Assembly (NCBI GenBank): GCA_050299835.1
Contig: JBNKWP010000013.1
Span: forward strand, 1 to 64,000
Length of the DNA: 64,000 nt
Direction: 5' to 3'
From: JAJDOD01 sp050299835
GTDB taxonomy: Bacteria; Pseudomonadota; Alphaproteobacteria; Rhodobacterales; Rhodobacteraceae
The notes below the pieces were generated by a model that worked only from the letters and a program-made list of their open reading frames with translations, was not told the origin of the DNA and made no database searches. The position numbers and the translations under genes are program-made. Positions 34,650 through 43,715 of the stretch are shown piece by piece (positions within the stretch are counted from its first letter, which is position 1; every line of letters starts with the position of its first letter).

Positions 34650-35632
34650 CCGCAGGTTCGCTGAATTCGCTTCTGGACGTGGCCGGGCTATCGGTCGGGC
34701 AGGCCTCTGATCCGGTGCTGAAAAGCGGTGTGACGGTTGTGGTGGGCGACGCGCCGATGGTGGCTGGTGTGCATGTCATGGGCGGTGCGCCGGGGACGCG
34801 GGAGACCGACCTGCTGGCGCCGTGGAACACGGTCGAGGGTGTCGATGCCCTGGTGCTGTCGGGCGGCTCGGCCTTCGGGCTGGCGGCGGCGGATGGGGTG
34901 GCCGCGGGGTTGCGCCGGGACGGGCGCGGATTTCAGGTGGCGGGGCAATGCGTGCCGATCGTGCCGGGGGCGATCCTGTTCGATCTGGCCAATGAGGGCG
35001 CGAAAGACTGGGTGGAGAACCCCTATCCGGCGCTGGGGCTTGCGGCCTACGAGGCGCGGGGTGGTCCGGTGGCGGAAGGCAGCGTGGGGGCCGGGACCGG
35101 AGCGACGGCGGCGCGGCTGAAGGGCGGACTGGGCACGGCGTCGGAGGTTTTGCCCTCGGGCGCGGTGGTGGCGGCTTTGGTGGCCGTGAACGCTTTGGGT
35201 CAGGTGACGGTGGGGGACGGGGCGCAGTTCTGGGCGGCTCCGTTCGAGCGGGGAGACGAGTTCGGAGGATTGGGCGTGTCGCCGGAAGTTGGCGTTCCCG
35301 TCACCACCAAGTTCGGGCGGCGCGAGAACACCACGATTGCGGTGGTGGCGACCGATCTGAGGCTCGACAAGGCGGGGGTAACGCGAATGGCGATGGTGTC
35401 GCATGACGGGATGGCGCGGGCCATCGTGCCGTCCCACACGATCTATGACGGGGATCTGGTGTTCGGCTGCGCCACAGGTACGCGGGAGGCGAGCGAGGAG
35501 GACCGGATGTTTCTGGGCCATGCGGCGGCCACGGCTCTGGCGCGGGCGATTGCGCGGGGGGTTTACCGGGCGGAGGCGGCGGAGGGGGATGTTGTGCCGA
35601 CCTGGGGGGAGATGTTCGGGGACCGCAATTAA
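34646..35632 (+). CDS. P1 family (DmpA/NylC-type) peptidase
   Basis: 328 residues starting with GTG 34646. The protein has the alpha-beta-beta-alpha fold pattern of peptidase family P1 (S58). VLSGGSAFGLAAADG lies near 70-85; GSVGAGTGATAAR is at about 150; PSHTIYDGDLVFG near 265 matches the region carrying the self-processing nucleophile (a Thr or Ser) in NylC and DmpA. These enzymes cleave peptides or amides after autocleavage. The natural substrate is not known. The coupled small gene upstream is of unknown role. Confidence 0.8.
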   Translation: MTAGSLNSLLDVAGLSVGQASDPVLKSGVTVVVGDAPMVAGVHVMGGAPGTRETDLLAPWNTVEGVDALVLSGGSAFGLAAADGVAAGLRRDGRGFQVAGQCVPIVPGAILFDLANEGAKDWVENPYPALGLAAYEARGGPVAEGSVGAGTGATAARLKGGLGTASEVLPSGAVVAALVAVNALGQVTVGDGAQFWAAPFERGDEFGGLGVSPEVGVPVTTKFGRRENTTIAVVATDLRLDKAGVTRMAMVSHDGMARAIVPSHTIYDGDLVFGCATGTREASEEDRMFLGHAAATALARAIARGVYRAEAAEGDVVPTWGEMFGDRN

Positions 35633-35648
35633 GCCGTAGGGGTCGGCT

Positions 35649-35704
35649 GTAGGGCGGGCTTCAGCCCGCCATTCGGCGGGCCGGCGGGCTGAAGCCCGCC
35701 CTAC
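35649..35704. repeat. Palindromic element with perfect 10-bp terminal inverted repeats
   Basis: The 56-bp element begins GTAGGGCGGG and ends CCCGCCCTAC, exact inverted repeats. Inside are two GGCGGGCT(T/G)-A-GCCCGCC hairpins. It lies between the P1 peptidase and the hydrolase gene. It is the same type of element as that at 28224 with a different core (CGGG in place of TGCG). Confidence 0.75.
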
Positions 35705-35719
35705 GGGCAAGATCAACCG

Positions 35720-36511
35720 TTAGCCCAAGATGCTCTCCACAATCGGGCTGTTAGGCTCGCGCATTCCGTCAATCACGTCGAAATGGTGCCGTCCGGGATC
35801 GACGCGCAGTTCGGCATTCCACGCCTTGGACAGTTGCATGGCCTGATCGAGGAAGACCGGGCGTTCCTCGGCCCCGACCCAGACCGAGACCGGCATGTCG
35901 GGGGCGGAGTGGAGTGCGGGGCTTTCGGAGCGGGCCTCTTCATCGTCGAGGCGGAGCGTGTCGTTCATCGAAAGCGCCACCAGCGGGCGCAGGTCGGTGA
36001 CGGGCGAGATTGGGACGATCTTCGCGATGCGGTCCCGCACGGCCGGGTCGAGCACCACGTCGCGCGCGCCCATGCGGGCGACCAGATGGCCGCCTGCGGA
36101 ATGCCCGGTCAGCCGGATCGGGCCGGAGATCATGGCGGCGGCGGTTTCCACGGCACGGGCAATCTCGCGGGTCATGTCACGGATGCGGGCCTCGGGTGCC
36201 AGCGTGTAGGACGGCATCGCCACGGCCCAGCCGCGGGTGGTGAAGCCTTCGGCGAATTGCGACCAGAAGGAGCGGTCGAAGCGGAGCCAGTAGCCGCCAT
36301 GGACGAAGATCACGAGGCCCTCGGGCCTGCCGCCGGGATAGAAGAGGTCGAGCTTTTGGCGCTCGCCTTCGCCGTAAGCGATGTTCAGGCGGGCCTGGCC
36401 GATGGCGGCCTTCGCCTCGCGGTAGGACGCGCCTTCCTCTGCCCATGCGTCGGGGTAGCCGGTGCCGCCGGGGATGAAATCGACGTTATTGAAGTCGCGG
36501 TCGGTATACAT
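35720..36511 (-). CDS. Alpha/beta hydrolase (arylformamidase-like)
   Basis: 263 residues from ATG 36511. HGGYWLRFD (near 78) forms the oxyanion region and GHSAGGHL (near 140) the nucleophile elbow with Ser; a C-terminal His in HHFDV completes a triad. The HGGYW signature is seen in kynurenine formamidases and related hydrolases. It is cytoplasmic. Substrate identity is not fixed by sequence. It is the last gene of a minus-strand run. Confidence 0.8.
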   Translation of the reverse strand: MYTDRDFNNVDFIPGGTGYPDAWAEEGASYREAKAAIGQARLNIAYGEGERQKLDLFYPGGRPEGLVIFVHGGYWLRFDRSFWSQFAEGFTTRGWAVAMPSYTLAPEARIRDMTREIARAVETAAAMISGPIRLTGHSAGGHLVARMGARDVVLDPAVRDRIAKIVPISPVTDLRPLVALSMNDTLRLDDEEARSESPALHSAPDMPVSVWVGAEERPVFLDQAMQLSKAWNAELRVDPGRHHFDVIDGMREPNSPIVESILG

Positions 36512-36550
36512 GGGCGCGACCCTGCCGCGTTTCCGCGCCGCCCGCAATCC

Positions 36551-37717
36551 TCAGCGCGGGGTGACGCGGTAGAGGCCGCCGTCGGGGTCGTCGGTCAGGA
36601 TCAGGAGCGAGCCGTCGGCGTCCACGTCCACGTCACGGACCCGGCCGATGTCGCGCAGGTGCAGCTTTTCGCCCGCCACCCGGTCGCCGTCGAGGTCGAG
36701 GCGCACCAAACCGCCGGGGTTGAGGGAGGCGATGATGATGTCGCCCTGCCAGTCGGGGAACATGTCGCCCTGGTAAAAGGTGAAATCGCCGGGCGCGATG
36801 ACGGGGTCCCAGTAGTAGACGGGCTGCGCCATGCCTTGGGCCTGGGTCTGGCCCCGGCTCACCGGCGAGCCGTTGTAGTTTTCGCCGTAGGAAATGACCG
36901 GCCAGCCGTAATTCGCACCCGGCTCGATCCGGTTCAGCTCGTCGCCGCCCTTTGGCCCGTGTTCGATCGTCCAGAGATCGCCGGTTTCCGGGTTGAGCGC
37001 GGCACCCTGCGGGTTACGGTGGCCGTAGGAGAAGACCTCCGGCAAGGCATCGTCTCGGCCCGCGAACGGGTTGTCTTCGGGGATCGTGCCGTCGAGCGCG
37101 ACGCGCACGACTTTGCCGGTGGCCGAAGCCAAGTCCTGCGCCGTCTCCGAACTGCCCCGGTCGCCGATGGTGATATAGGCGTGGTCGCCGTCCAGCACGA
37201 TGCGGGAGCCGAAATGGTGGCCGGAATTGATCGGCGGCGTTTGCTGGAAGATCTCGGTGATGTCGGTCAGGCCGGTGAAATCTTCGGTCAGAACGCCGGT
37301 GACGGCTGTGGTGGCCAGACCACCTTTGGCGTTCTTCACATAGGTCAGGTAGATGCGGCGGGAACTTGCGAAGTTGTCGGCTGCGGCCACGTCGAGCAGG
37401 CCGCCCTGCCCGCGCACCGCGATGGCCAGATCGCCTCTGATGCGGGTTTTCTTCCCCGTGGCGCTGATGTGGTTCAGCCGTCCGATGCGTTCGGTCACGA
37501 TGTAGCCGCCACCCGGCAGGATCGCGAGGCCCCAGGGGTGGGTCAGGCCTGTCGCAACGGGCGTGACGTTCAGGACCTGCCGTCCGGGCAATTCCGGTGC
37601 GCGGGTCTGGTTTTCGAAGGCCGGTTCGAATTCGGGGACGTTCTTGCGGCCCTGCGGCACCTCCGCGACGGCGGCGGTGGACAGGGCGGTCAGGGCGAGG
37701 GCAAGGCGAAAGGTCAT
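36551..37717 (-). CDS. PQQ-dependent sugar dehydrogenase family protein
   Basis: 388 residues with a signal peptide of about 18 residues (ALALTALSTAAVAE). The mature part is a six-bladed beta-propeller of the soluble aldose dehydrogenase type: GHHFGSRIVL, GDRG, SYGHRNPQGAALNPETG, WTIEHGPKGGDELN and NYGWPVISYG. It oxidises sugars in the periplasm with PQQ as cofactor. No PQQ biosynthesis gene is present in the window. It lies 39 bases from the next hydrolase gene, so they may be co-transcribed. Confidence 0.88.
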   Translation of the reverse strand: MTFRLALALTALSTAAVAEVPQGRKNVPEFEPAFENQTRAPELPGRQVLNVTPVATGLTHPWGLAILPGGGYIVTERIGRLNHISATGKKTRIRGDLAIAVRGQGGLLDVAAADNFASSRRIYLTYVKNAKGGLATTAVTGVLTEDFTGLTDITEIFQQTPPINSGHHFGSRIVLDGDHAYITIGDRGSSETAQDLASATGKVVRVALDGTIPEDNPFAGRDDALPEVFSYGHRNPQGAALNPETGDLWTIEHGPKGGDELNRIEPGANYGWPVISYGENYNGSPVSRGQTQAQGMAQPVYYWDPVIAPGDFTFYQGDMFPDWQGDIIIASLNPGGLVRLDLDGDRVAGEKLHLRDIGRVRDVDVDADGSLLILTDDPDGGLYRVTPR

Positions 37718-37784
37718 GGCGAAATCTCCTTCGCTTCAGATAGGGCGGCGGAGCTGTCGGTCGAATGCTTTGCGGGCAGGCCGC

Positions 37785-38504
37785 CTAGAAATGATTGCCT
37801 TCCGACTGGAAATCGGCGTGGCGCGTGGCGGATGTCGTGGCTGCCGCGCGGCCTTTCGCGGCCCAGAGAAGCCCGCGTTTCAGCATCTCATGCGCCGGTC
37901 CGGTGGCGATAACCTCGGCCTTGTGGCCAAGGGAGTTGTAATAGACGCGGCCCAGCCCCCAGGCCCGCGTCCATGCGACCGGCATCTCCACCGGGCCGTT
38001 GGGGCTGTGATACCAGCTGACGGTCGGGAATTTGGTTGTCGCGAGGACATGGTTGGCTGGGTCGGTGTGGAGGTAATATTGCTCGGACGAGATGTCGAAA
38101 TCGCCGATACCTGCCACCAGTTCGTGATCCGGGTCGGTGATCGTCACGCGGTAGTCCACGCCATCGCCGCCGGGATGGGCGACCCAGTTGGCCCCGGTCA
38201 TGAACTGCCAGAGCGGGTTGGCGCGGAAGGCATCGCACATGCCGCCGTGACAGCCGGCGAGGCTGGTGCCACGGGAGACGGCTTCGGAGACGTTGGTGGC
38301 GGCGTCCTTGGAGAGTTCCGACATGGTCCAGACGGGGACGATCAGGTCGAGGTCGCGCAGGGCGTCCGCGTCGTCGAAACAGGCGAGGTTGTCGTTGACG
38401 TCTACGTCGATCCCGGCGTCTTCCAGCAGGGCGCGGAAGATCGCGGCGACCTTGTCGGGCTCATGGCCTTCCCAGCCGCCCCAGGTGATGAGTGCCTTGG
38501 GCAT
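37785..38504 (-). CDS. ThuA-like domain protein (trehalose utilisation type)
   Basis: 239 residues. LITWGGWEGHEPDKV at the start and GTSLAGCHGGMCDAF with VAHPGGDGVDYRV fit the ThuA fold, a glutamine-amidotransferase-like class. It is linked in other bacteria to trehalose and disaccharide utilisation, with a weakly defined reaction. It is cytoplasmic. It precedes the PQQ-type dehydrogenase by 67 bases on the same strand, which suggests a small sugar-oxidation operon. Confidence 0.82.
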   Translation of the reverse strand: MPKALITWGGWEGHEPDKVAAIFRALLEDAGIDVDVNDNLACFDDADALRDLDLIVPVWTMSELSKDAATNVSEAVSRGTSLAGCHGGMCDAFRANPLWQFMTGANWVAHPGGDGVDYRVTITDPDHELVAGIGDFDISSEQYYLHTDPANHVLATTKFPTVSWYHSPNGPVEMPVAWTRAWGLGRVYYNSLGHKAEVIATGPAHEMLKRGLLWAAKGRAAATTSATRHADFQSEGNHF

Positions 38505-38563
38505 GTGGTCTTCCTTTCGCTCCCGCGAGGACTGTGCGGTGGAGAGTCGGGGGCGTCAAGGCG

Positions 38564-39835
38564 TCAGGCGGTGAAGCTGTCTTCGATTTCCCGGACCGCT
38601 CGGACGACACCATCCTCGGCGGCAAGTGCCGCAGCGAGGTCTTGGGCGTTGCGGCGGAGGGTCGGATCGGTGACGGCCTCGCGGATCGAAGAGGCGAGGC
38701 GTTCCGCCGTCAGGCGGCGGCGCGGCACCGGGGTTGCACCGACGCCAATCTCCCGGGCGATCGCGGCCCATCCGGGCTGGTCGGCGAAGAACGGGCAGAT
38801 GACAGAGGGCACGCCCGCCCGGAACCCGGCTGCCGTTGTCCCGGCCCCACCGTGATGGACGACCGCCGCCATTCGCGGGAAGAGCCAGCGATGGGGGAAA
38901 TCGCGCACCGCCAGCACGTCGCCTGCCTCGGCGGCAAGTCCGGCCCAGCCCGCGCCGATCACGCCGCGTTGCCCGCTGAGGCGCAACGCCTCGACCACGA
39001 TCCGCCCCAGCGCGCCGGGGTCTTTCGCCACCATGCTGCCGAAGCCCACATAGACCGGCGGCGGGCCGGCATCGAGGAAGCGGCGAAGCTCGTCCGGTGG
39101 CGTGAACTCACGATCTTCCGGCAGGGGCCAGTAGCCGCACATGACAGCGTTTTCCGGCCAGTCAGCGGGTTCCGGCATGACATGCGGACTGATCGCGTGC
39201 AGCACGCGGGTCGGCCGCGCCGCAGGGGGCATGAGCACATCGCGCCCCCGGCGCAGGGGCGGCAAGCCGAGCGTGTCGGTGCGGAAGCGATTCACCGGCT
39301 TTTTCAGCGCGCCATAGGACAGGCTGACGATCCGGTAGCTGAACCGATTGTAGCCGGGCAAGGACAGACGCGGCAGACCTGTTGCGGGAAAGGCGGCGGT
39401 CGGTACGATGATCGGTTGCAGCATCGCGATGACCGTGGGGATCGAGAGCTTTTCGGCGATGTGGCCGACGGCGATCATCTTGGGGTGGTAGACGATCAGG
39501 TCGGGGGAACCCGCCTTCGCCACCTGCCAGGTCTCTCTGAACAGCGCCTCGTTGATCGGCATGGCCTTGCGCGACAGGCGAAGCCCTGCGCCGATCCTTG
39601 CGAACAGGCTTGCACCGCCTTCGATCATCGTCCTGCCGTCGTCAGAATGGATGATGTCGAGCGCCGCGTCGGAGACCGGCGTGAAATCGAGGCCGAAGCC
39701 TGAAATCCAATCTCCGAATTGCGCCGCCGTGGCGAGCGTCACTCCGTGGCCCGCCTGTTTCAGACCGAGACCAAGCGCGACAAAGGGTTCGACATCGCCG
39801 CGTGTGCCGTAGGTCAGGATCAGGATGCGCGCCAA
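38564..39835 (-). CDS. GT1-type glycosyltransferase
   Basis: 423 residues from a TTG start at 39835 with a GAGG ribosome-binding sequence about nine bases upstream; no early ATG exists. The N terminus RILILTYGTRGDVEPFVALG matches the sterol/aglycone glucosyltransferase type, and HHGGAGTTAAGFRAGVPSVICPFF matches the C-terminal donor-binding motif. It transfers a sugar to a small molecule or lipid. The acceptor is unknown. It lies downstream of proS. Confidence 0.83.
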   Translation of the reverse strand: MARILILTYGTRGDVEPFVALGLGLKQAGHGVTLATAAQFGDWISGFGLDFTPVSDAALDIIHSDDGRTMIEGGASLFARIGAGLRLSRKAMPINEALFRETWQVAKAGSPDLIVYHPKMIAVGHIAEKLSIPTVIAMLQPIIVPTAAFPATGLPRLSLPGYNRFSYRIVSLSYGALKKPVNRFRTDTLGLPPLRRGRDVLMPPAARPTRVLHAISPHVMPEPADWPENAVMCGYWPLPEDREFTPPDELRRFLDAGPPPVYVGFGSMVAKDPGALGRIVVEALRLSGQRGVIGAGWAGLAAEAGDVLAVRDFPHRWLFPRMAAVVHHGGAGTTAAGFRAGVPSVICPFFADQPGWAAIAREIGVGATPVPRRRLTAERLASSIREAVTDPTLRRNAQDLAAALAAEDGVVRAVREIEDSFTA

Positions 39836-39865
39836 ATGGGTGCCTCGCTGCCTGAGGCTGCGACC

Positions 39866-41200
39866 TCAGACTCCGTAAATCTGCGCCAGACGGTCGACGG
39901 CGGCCTCGGCGCTCATCTCCTCGCTCTCGCCGCTGCGACGGGAGGTGAGTTCGACCACGCCCTTCTCCAACCCGCGCGGGCCGACGGTGATGCGCCAGGG
40001 CAGGCCGATCAGGTCCATCGTGGCGAATTTCGCCCCTGCCCGTTCGTCGCGGTCGTCGTAGAGCGGGTCGAGGCCCTTGGCGATCAACGCCTTTTCCAGT
40101 GCTTCGCAGGCGGCGTCGGTGCCCGCATCGCCCTGCCGCATGTTCAGGATACCGGCGTGGAACGGGGTGACGCCTTCGGGCCAGATAATGCCCTTGTCGT
40201 CATGGCTAGCCTCGATGATCGCGCCCAGAAGGCGGGAGACGCCGATGCCGTGGGAGCCCATGTGGACGGGAACAGCGTTGCCGTCGGCGTCCTGCACGGT
40301 GGCACCCATCGGTTCGGAATACTTTGTGCCGAAATAGAAAATCTGGCCGACCTCGATGCCGCGAGCCACGCGGCGGCGGTCTTCGGGGATCTCGTTGAAC
40401 TTCGCCTCGTCATGGGTCTCATCCGTGCGGGCGTAGCGGGAGGTGAATTCCTCCAGCACCGCACGGCAGGCGTCGTGGCTGTCATAGTCGATCTCGCGGT
40501 CACCGAATTTCAGATCGGTGATTTCGCTGTCGTAGAAGACTTCGGACTCGCCGGTCTCCGCCAGCACCAGAAACTCATGCGTGTCGTCACCGCCGATGGG
40601 GCCTGAATCGGCGCGCATCGGGATCGCCTGAAGCCCCATGCGCTCATAAGTGCGGAGATAACTGACGAGGTGGCGGTTATAGGCGTGGAGCGCGTCTTCC
40701 CTGGTCAGGTCGAAATTGTAGCCGTCCTTCATCAGGAATTCGCGGCCGCGCATGACGCCGAAACGGGGGCGGATTTCGTCCCGGAATTTCCACTGGATGT
40801 GGTAGAGCGTCAGCGGCAGGTCCTTGTAGGACTTGACGTAGGAGCGGAAGATGTCGGTGATCATCTCTTCGTTGGTGGGCCCGTAGAGCATGTCGCGGTC
40901 GTGCCGGTCGCGGATGCGCAGCATTTCCTCGCCGTAATCGTCATAGCGCCCGGACTCGCGCCAGAGATCCGCCGGTTGCAGGGTCGGCATCAGAAGCGGG
41001 ATATGACCGGCGCGCTGCTGTTCCTCATGCACGATATTCTCGATCTTTTTCAGCACCTTGTAGCCAAGTGGCAGCCAGGAATAGATACCGGCGGAGGCCT
41101 GTTTGATCATGCCGGCGCGCAGCATGTAGCGGTGGCTGACGATCTGCGCCTCGGCGGGCGTTTCCTTGAGAACGGGCAGGAAATAACGGGTGAGACGCAT
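39866..41200 (-). CDS. proS: Prolyl-tRNA synthetase (short form)
   Basis: 444 residues from ATG 41200, shorter than the E. coli enzyme (572) because the editing insertion domain is missing, as in alphaproteobacteria. Class II core motifs LMPTLQPADLWRESGR, FRDEIRPRFGVMRGREFLMKDGY and GSHGIGVSRLLGA are present. It charges tRNA-Pro with proline. It runs divergently from the GAF-EAL gene; 130 bases between them hold both promoters. Confidence 0.95.
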   Translation of the reverse strand: MRLTRYFLPVLKETPAEAQIVSHRYMLRAGMIKQASAGIYSWLPLGYKVLKKIENIVHEEQQRAGHIPLLMPTLQPADLWRESGRYDDYGEEMLRIRDRHDRDMLYGPTNEEMITDIFRSYVKSYKDLPLTLYHIQWKFRDEIRPRFGVMRGREFLMKDGYNFDLTREDALHAYNRHLVSYLRTYERMGLQAIPMRADSGPIGGDDTHEFLVLAETGESEVFYDSEITDLKFGDREIDYDSHDACRAVLEEFTSRYARTDETHDEAKFNEIPEDRRRVARGIEVGQIFYFGTKYSEPMGATVQDADGNAVPVHMGSHGIGVSRLLGAIIEASHDDKGIIWPEGVTPFHAGILNMRQGDAGTDAACEALEKALIAKGLDPLYDDRDERAGAKFATMDLIGLPWRITVGPRGLEKGVVELTSRRSGESEEMSAEAAVDRLAQIYGV

Positions 41201-41330
41201 GACAGGCTCCGGTAGCGTGATATCGGCCCCCGTAGTGCGGTAACCGTCTGCGTTTGGCAAGCGGGGACGGAGACGTAAAATTGGCGGCGTTTCCGGGCGT
41301 TTCGCAACCCGCTGTTAAGGCGCACATGCG

Positions 41331-42581
41331 ATGAGACCGGGCATGAACGTGCATTCCTGTTACAGTCAGGCCCCCGTCCTGTCCCTGGATATCAGCCTGG
41401 CCGGCGACGACATGATCGACGCGGCACTGAAGACCATGCGCGATCACTTCGACATGCCGGTGGCCTATCTGTCGCGCTTCGAAGGCAGGGATGCGGTGTT
41501 CCGCAACGTCTCCGCCGCGACGCCCGACGATTTCGTGCGCGCCAGGGAACATCTGCCGCTGGCCGCGCTTTACTGTCCGTTCATACTTGACGGGACATTG
41601 CCGAACCTGATCCCCGATACCGGCAGGTTTCCCAAATGTCAGGACCTTGCCATTACCCACGAGATGCCCGTCGGCAGCCATGTCAGCCTGCCGATCCTGC
41701 TGGAAGACGGCACGCCCTATGGCATGTTCTGCTGTCTCTCGCCCGAACCGAACCCGACGCTGAACAGACGGGATTTGTCGGTGATGTCCTCCTTCGTCAC
41801 CCTGGTGACCCGTCAGGTGCGGCTGGAGGAACGGGAACGCCGTCTGGAGATGGAGAGCCGGACATGGATCGACGATCTGCTGTTCAACTCCGCGTTCAAG
41901 CCGGTCTTTCAGCCGATCGTGCAACTCGCCGACGGCGCGGTCGTGGGGATGGAGGCGCTCAGTCGCTTCGAATCCGACGAAAACATGGGGGTTCAGGAGA
42001 TTTTCCAGAAGGTGGAGGAAGCCGGGCTGGGGCCGGAACTGGAACTGGTGACCATGGCCAAGGCGCTGGAAGATTACGAGGACCTGAAGCCACCGGTCTT
42101 CCTTACCGTCAATGCCTCACCTGAGTTGATTTGCGACCCGCGCTTCATGGAGCTTTTGCCCAAGGACGGGCTGGACCGCATCGTGCTGGAAGTGACCGAG
42201 CACGGGCAAGCGCGGGATGAGGACATTTTGCACCGGAGTATCTGCGAGCTTATCGCAGCCGGTGTTAAGATCGCCATCGACGATGTGGGCGCGGGCTATT
42301 CCGGACTGCTGCGGATCGCGAAACTGAAGCCCGATCTGCTGAAGATCGACCGGTCGCTGGTCCTCGGGATCGCATCGACCCCCGCGCAGCAGGCCATCGT
42401 CTCCTCCCTTGTTCATCTGGCGCGGGACATGCGCTGCATGCTTCTGGGCGAAGGGGTGGAGACGGAGGAGGATGCCGTGATGCTGAGGAAGCTTGGCGTC
42501 GATCTTGCGCAGGGCTGGCTTTACGGAAAGCCCCGGCGGCTTGGCGATTTCGACTTCGAGCGGCGGCGCGCCTCCGCCTGA
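41331..42581 (+). CDS. GAF-EAL cyclic-di-GMP phosphodiesterase
   Basis: 416 residues. The N-terminal GAF sensor domain covers about 20-170; the EAL domain covers 180-416. The catalytic set appears complete: GMEALSRF (EAL Glu), NASPEL (Asn), LEVTEH (Glu), AIDDVGAGYSGL (the two Asp), LLKIDRS (Lys), EGVET (Glu) and AQGWLYGKP (Gln). It should hydrolyse c-di-GMP to pGpG, with the GAF domain sensing an unknown ligand. There is no GGDEF domain, so it is not bifunctional. A downstream ATG (residue 5) is also possible. Confidence 0.9.
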   Translation: MRPGMNVHSCYSQAPVLSLDISLAGDDMIDAALKTMRDHFDMPVAYLSRFEGRDAVFRNVSAATPDDFVRAREHLPLAALYCPFILDGTLPNLIPDTGRFPKCQDLAITHEMPVGSHVSLPILLEDGTPYGMFCCLSPEPNPTLNRRDLSVMSSFVTLVTRQVRLEERERRLEMESRTWIDDLLFNSAFKPVFQPIVQLADGAVVGMEALSRFESDENMGVQEIFQKVEEAGLGPELELVTMAKALEDYEDLKPPVFLTVNASPELICDPRFMELLPKDGLDRIVLEVTEHGQARDEDILHRSICELIAAGVKIAIDDVGAGYSGLLRIAKLKPDLLKIDRSLVLGIASTPAQQAIVSSLVHLARDMRCMLLGEGVETEEDAVMLRKLGVDLAQGWLYGKPRRLGDFDFERRRASA

Positions 42582-42647
42582 GCCGGGCCTTGCGTCCCTG
42601 CGCATCGCCTGCGAAGAAAGTCGGCAAGCGTGAGGGAGAAATCCGCC

Positions 42648-43715
42648 ATGGCCTTGCCGGTCGAACAACAGGTCAAGTACTGGGGTGCCGCCACGGCGGT
42701 TTTCCTGCTGGTCATGTGGGCGCTGGGCGACGTGATCCTGCCCTTCGTCCTTGGCGCCGCGCTGGCCTATTGCCTGGACCCCATTGCCGACTGGCTTGAG
42801 TCCCACGGCTTTTCACGCGGTCTGGCGACCGGCATCATCACCTTCTTCGCGGTGCTGATGTTCTTCCTTGCGGCTCTGATCATCGTGCCGCTTCTCGTGC
42901 GTCAGGCCAGCGATCTGTTCGCCTCGGCCCCCGAGATGCTGGACAACCTTCAGTCGTTCCTCAACGCGCGTTTCCCCGATCTGCTTGACGAGGGGTCGGT
43001 CATGCGCCGGTCGCTGGCGAATATCGGCCAGACCCTGGAAGCCCGCGGCGATGAGCTGCTTTCGGCCGTGCTGGCTTCCGTCTCGGGCGTGGTCAATGCC
43101 ATCGTGCTTTTCGTGATCGTGCCCGTCGTGGCCTTTTACCTGCTGTACGACTGGGACCGTATGGTCGCGAAGATCGACGCTTTGCTGCCGCGCGACCATG
43201 CGCCGGTCATCCGCGACCTTGCCCGGCAGATCGACCGGACCATGGCCGGGTTCGTGCGCGGGCAAGGCACGGTCTGCCTGATCCTGGGTGTCTATTACGC
43301 CATTGCGCTGATGGCCGTGGGGCTGAATTTCGGGTTGGTCGTGGGATTCATCGCCGGTGCCCTGACCTTCATTCCTTACGTGGGCGCGCTGGTCGGCGGT
43401 CTCTTGGCCATCGGCCTGGCCCTGGCGCAGTTCTGGGGCGACTGGATCTGGATCGGCCTGGTCTGGGCGATCTTCCAGTCCGGCCAGTTCGTGGAAGGCA
43501 ATATCCTGACGCCGCGCCTGGTCGGATCGTCGGTCGGGCTGCATCCGGTCTGGCTGATCTTCGCGCTTTCCGCCTTTGGCGCGCTTTTCGGGTTTGTCGG
43601 GCTGCTGGTCGCCGTGCCGGTCGCCGCGATGATCGGCGTGCTGATACGTTTCGGGCTTGAGCAGTACAAGGGCAGCCCGCTTTACCAGGGGCTGGCCGGG
43701 AAGGACCCGGACTGA
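42648..43715 (+). CDS. AI-2E family (PerM-type) membrane transporter
   Basis: 355 residues from ATG 42648, which has a GAGGGAG ribosome-binding sequence. It has about eight hydrophobic segments; the Gly/Pro-containing ending VGLLVAVPVAAMIGVLIRFG is typical of the family. Members export autoinducer-2 or other substrates; specificity is not known here. It overlaps TfoX by one base and is followed by hdaA, as in a PerM-HdaA pairing seen elsewhere (from memory). Confidence 0.88.
   Translation: MALPVEQQVKYWGAATAVFLLVMWALGDVILPFVLGAALAYCLDPIADWLESHGFSRGLATGIITFFAVLMFFLAALIIVPLLVRQASDLFASAPEMLDNLQSFLNARFPDLLDEGSVMRRSLANIGQTLEARGDELLSAVLASVSGVVNAIVLFVIVPVVAFYLLYDWDRMVAKIDALLPRDHAPVIRDLARQIDRTMAGFVRGQGTVCLILGVYYAIALMAVGLNFGLVVGFIAGALTFIPYVGALVGGLLAIGLALAQFWGDWIWIGLVWAIFQSGQFVEGNILTPRLVGSSVGLHPVWLIFALSAFGALFGFVGLLVAVPVAAMIGVLIRFGLEQYKGSPLYQGLAGKDPD

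Noticed and set aside
35783..37912. Long plus-strand reading frame opposite the hydrolase and dehydrogenase genes
   Set aside because: Both minus-strand genes have strong family motifs; the plus frame is Val/Gly/Asp-rich with none.
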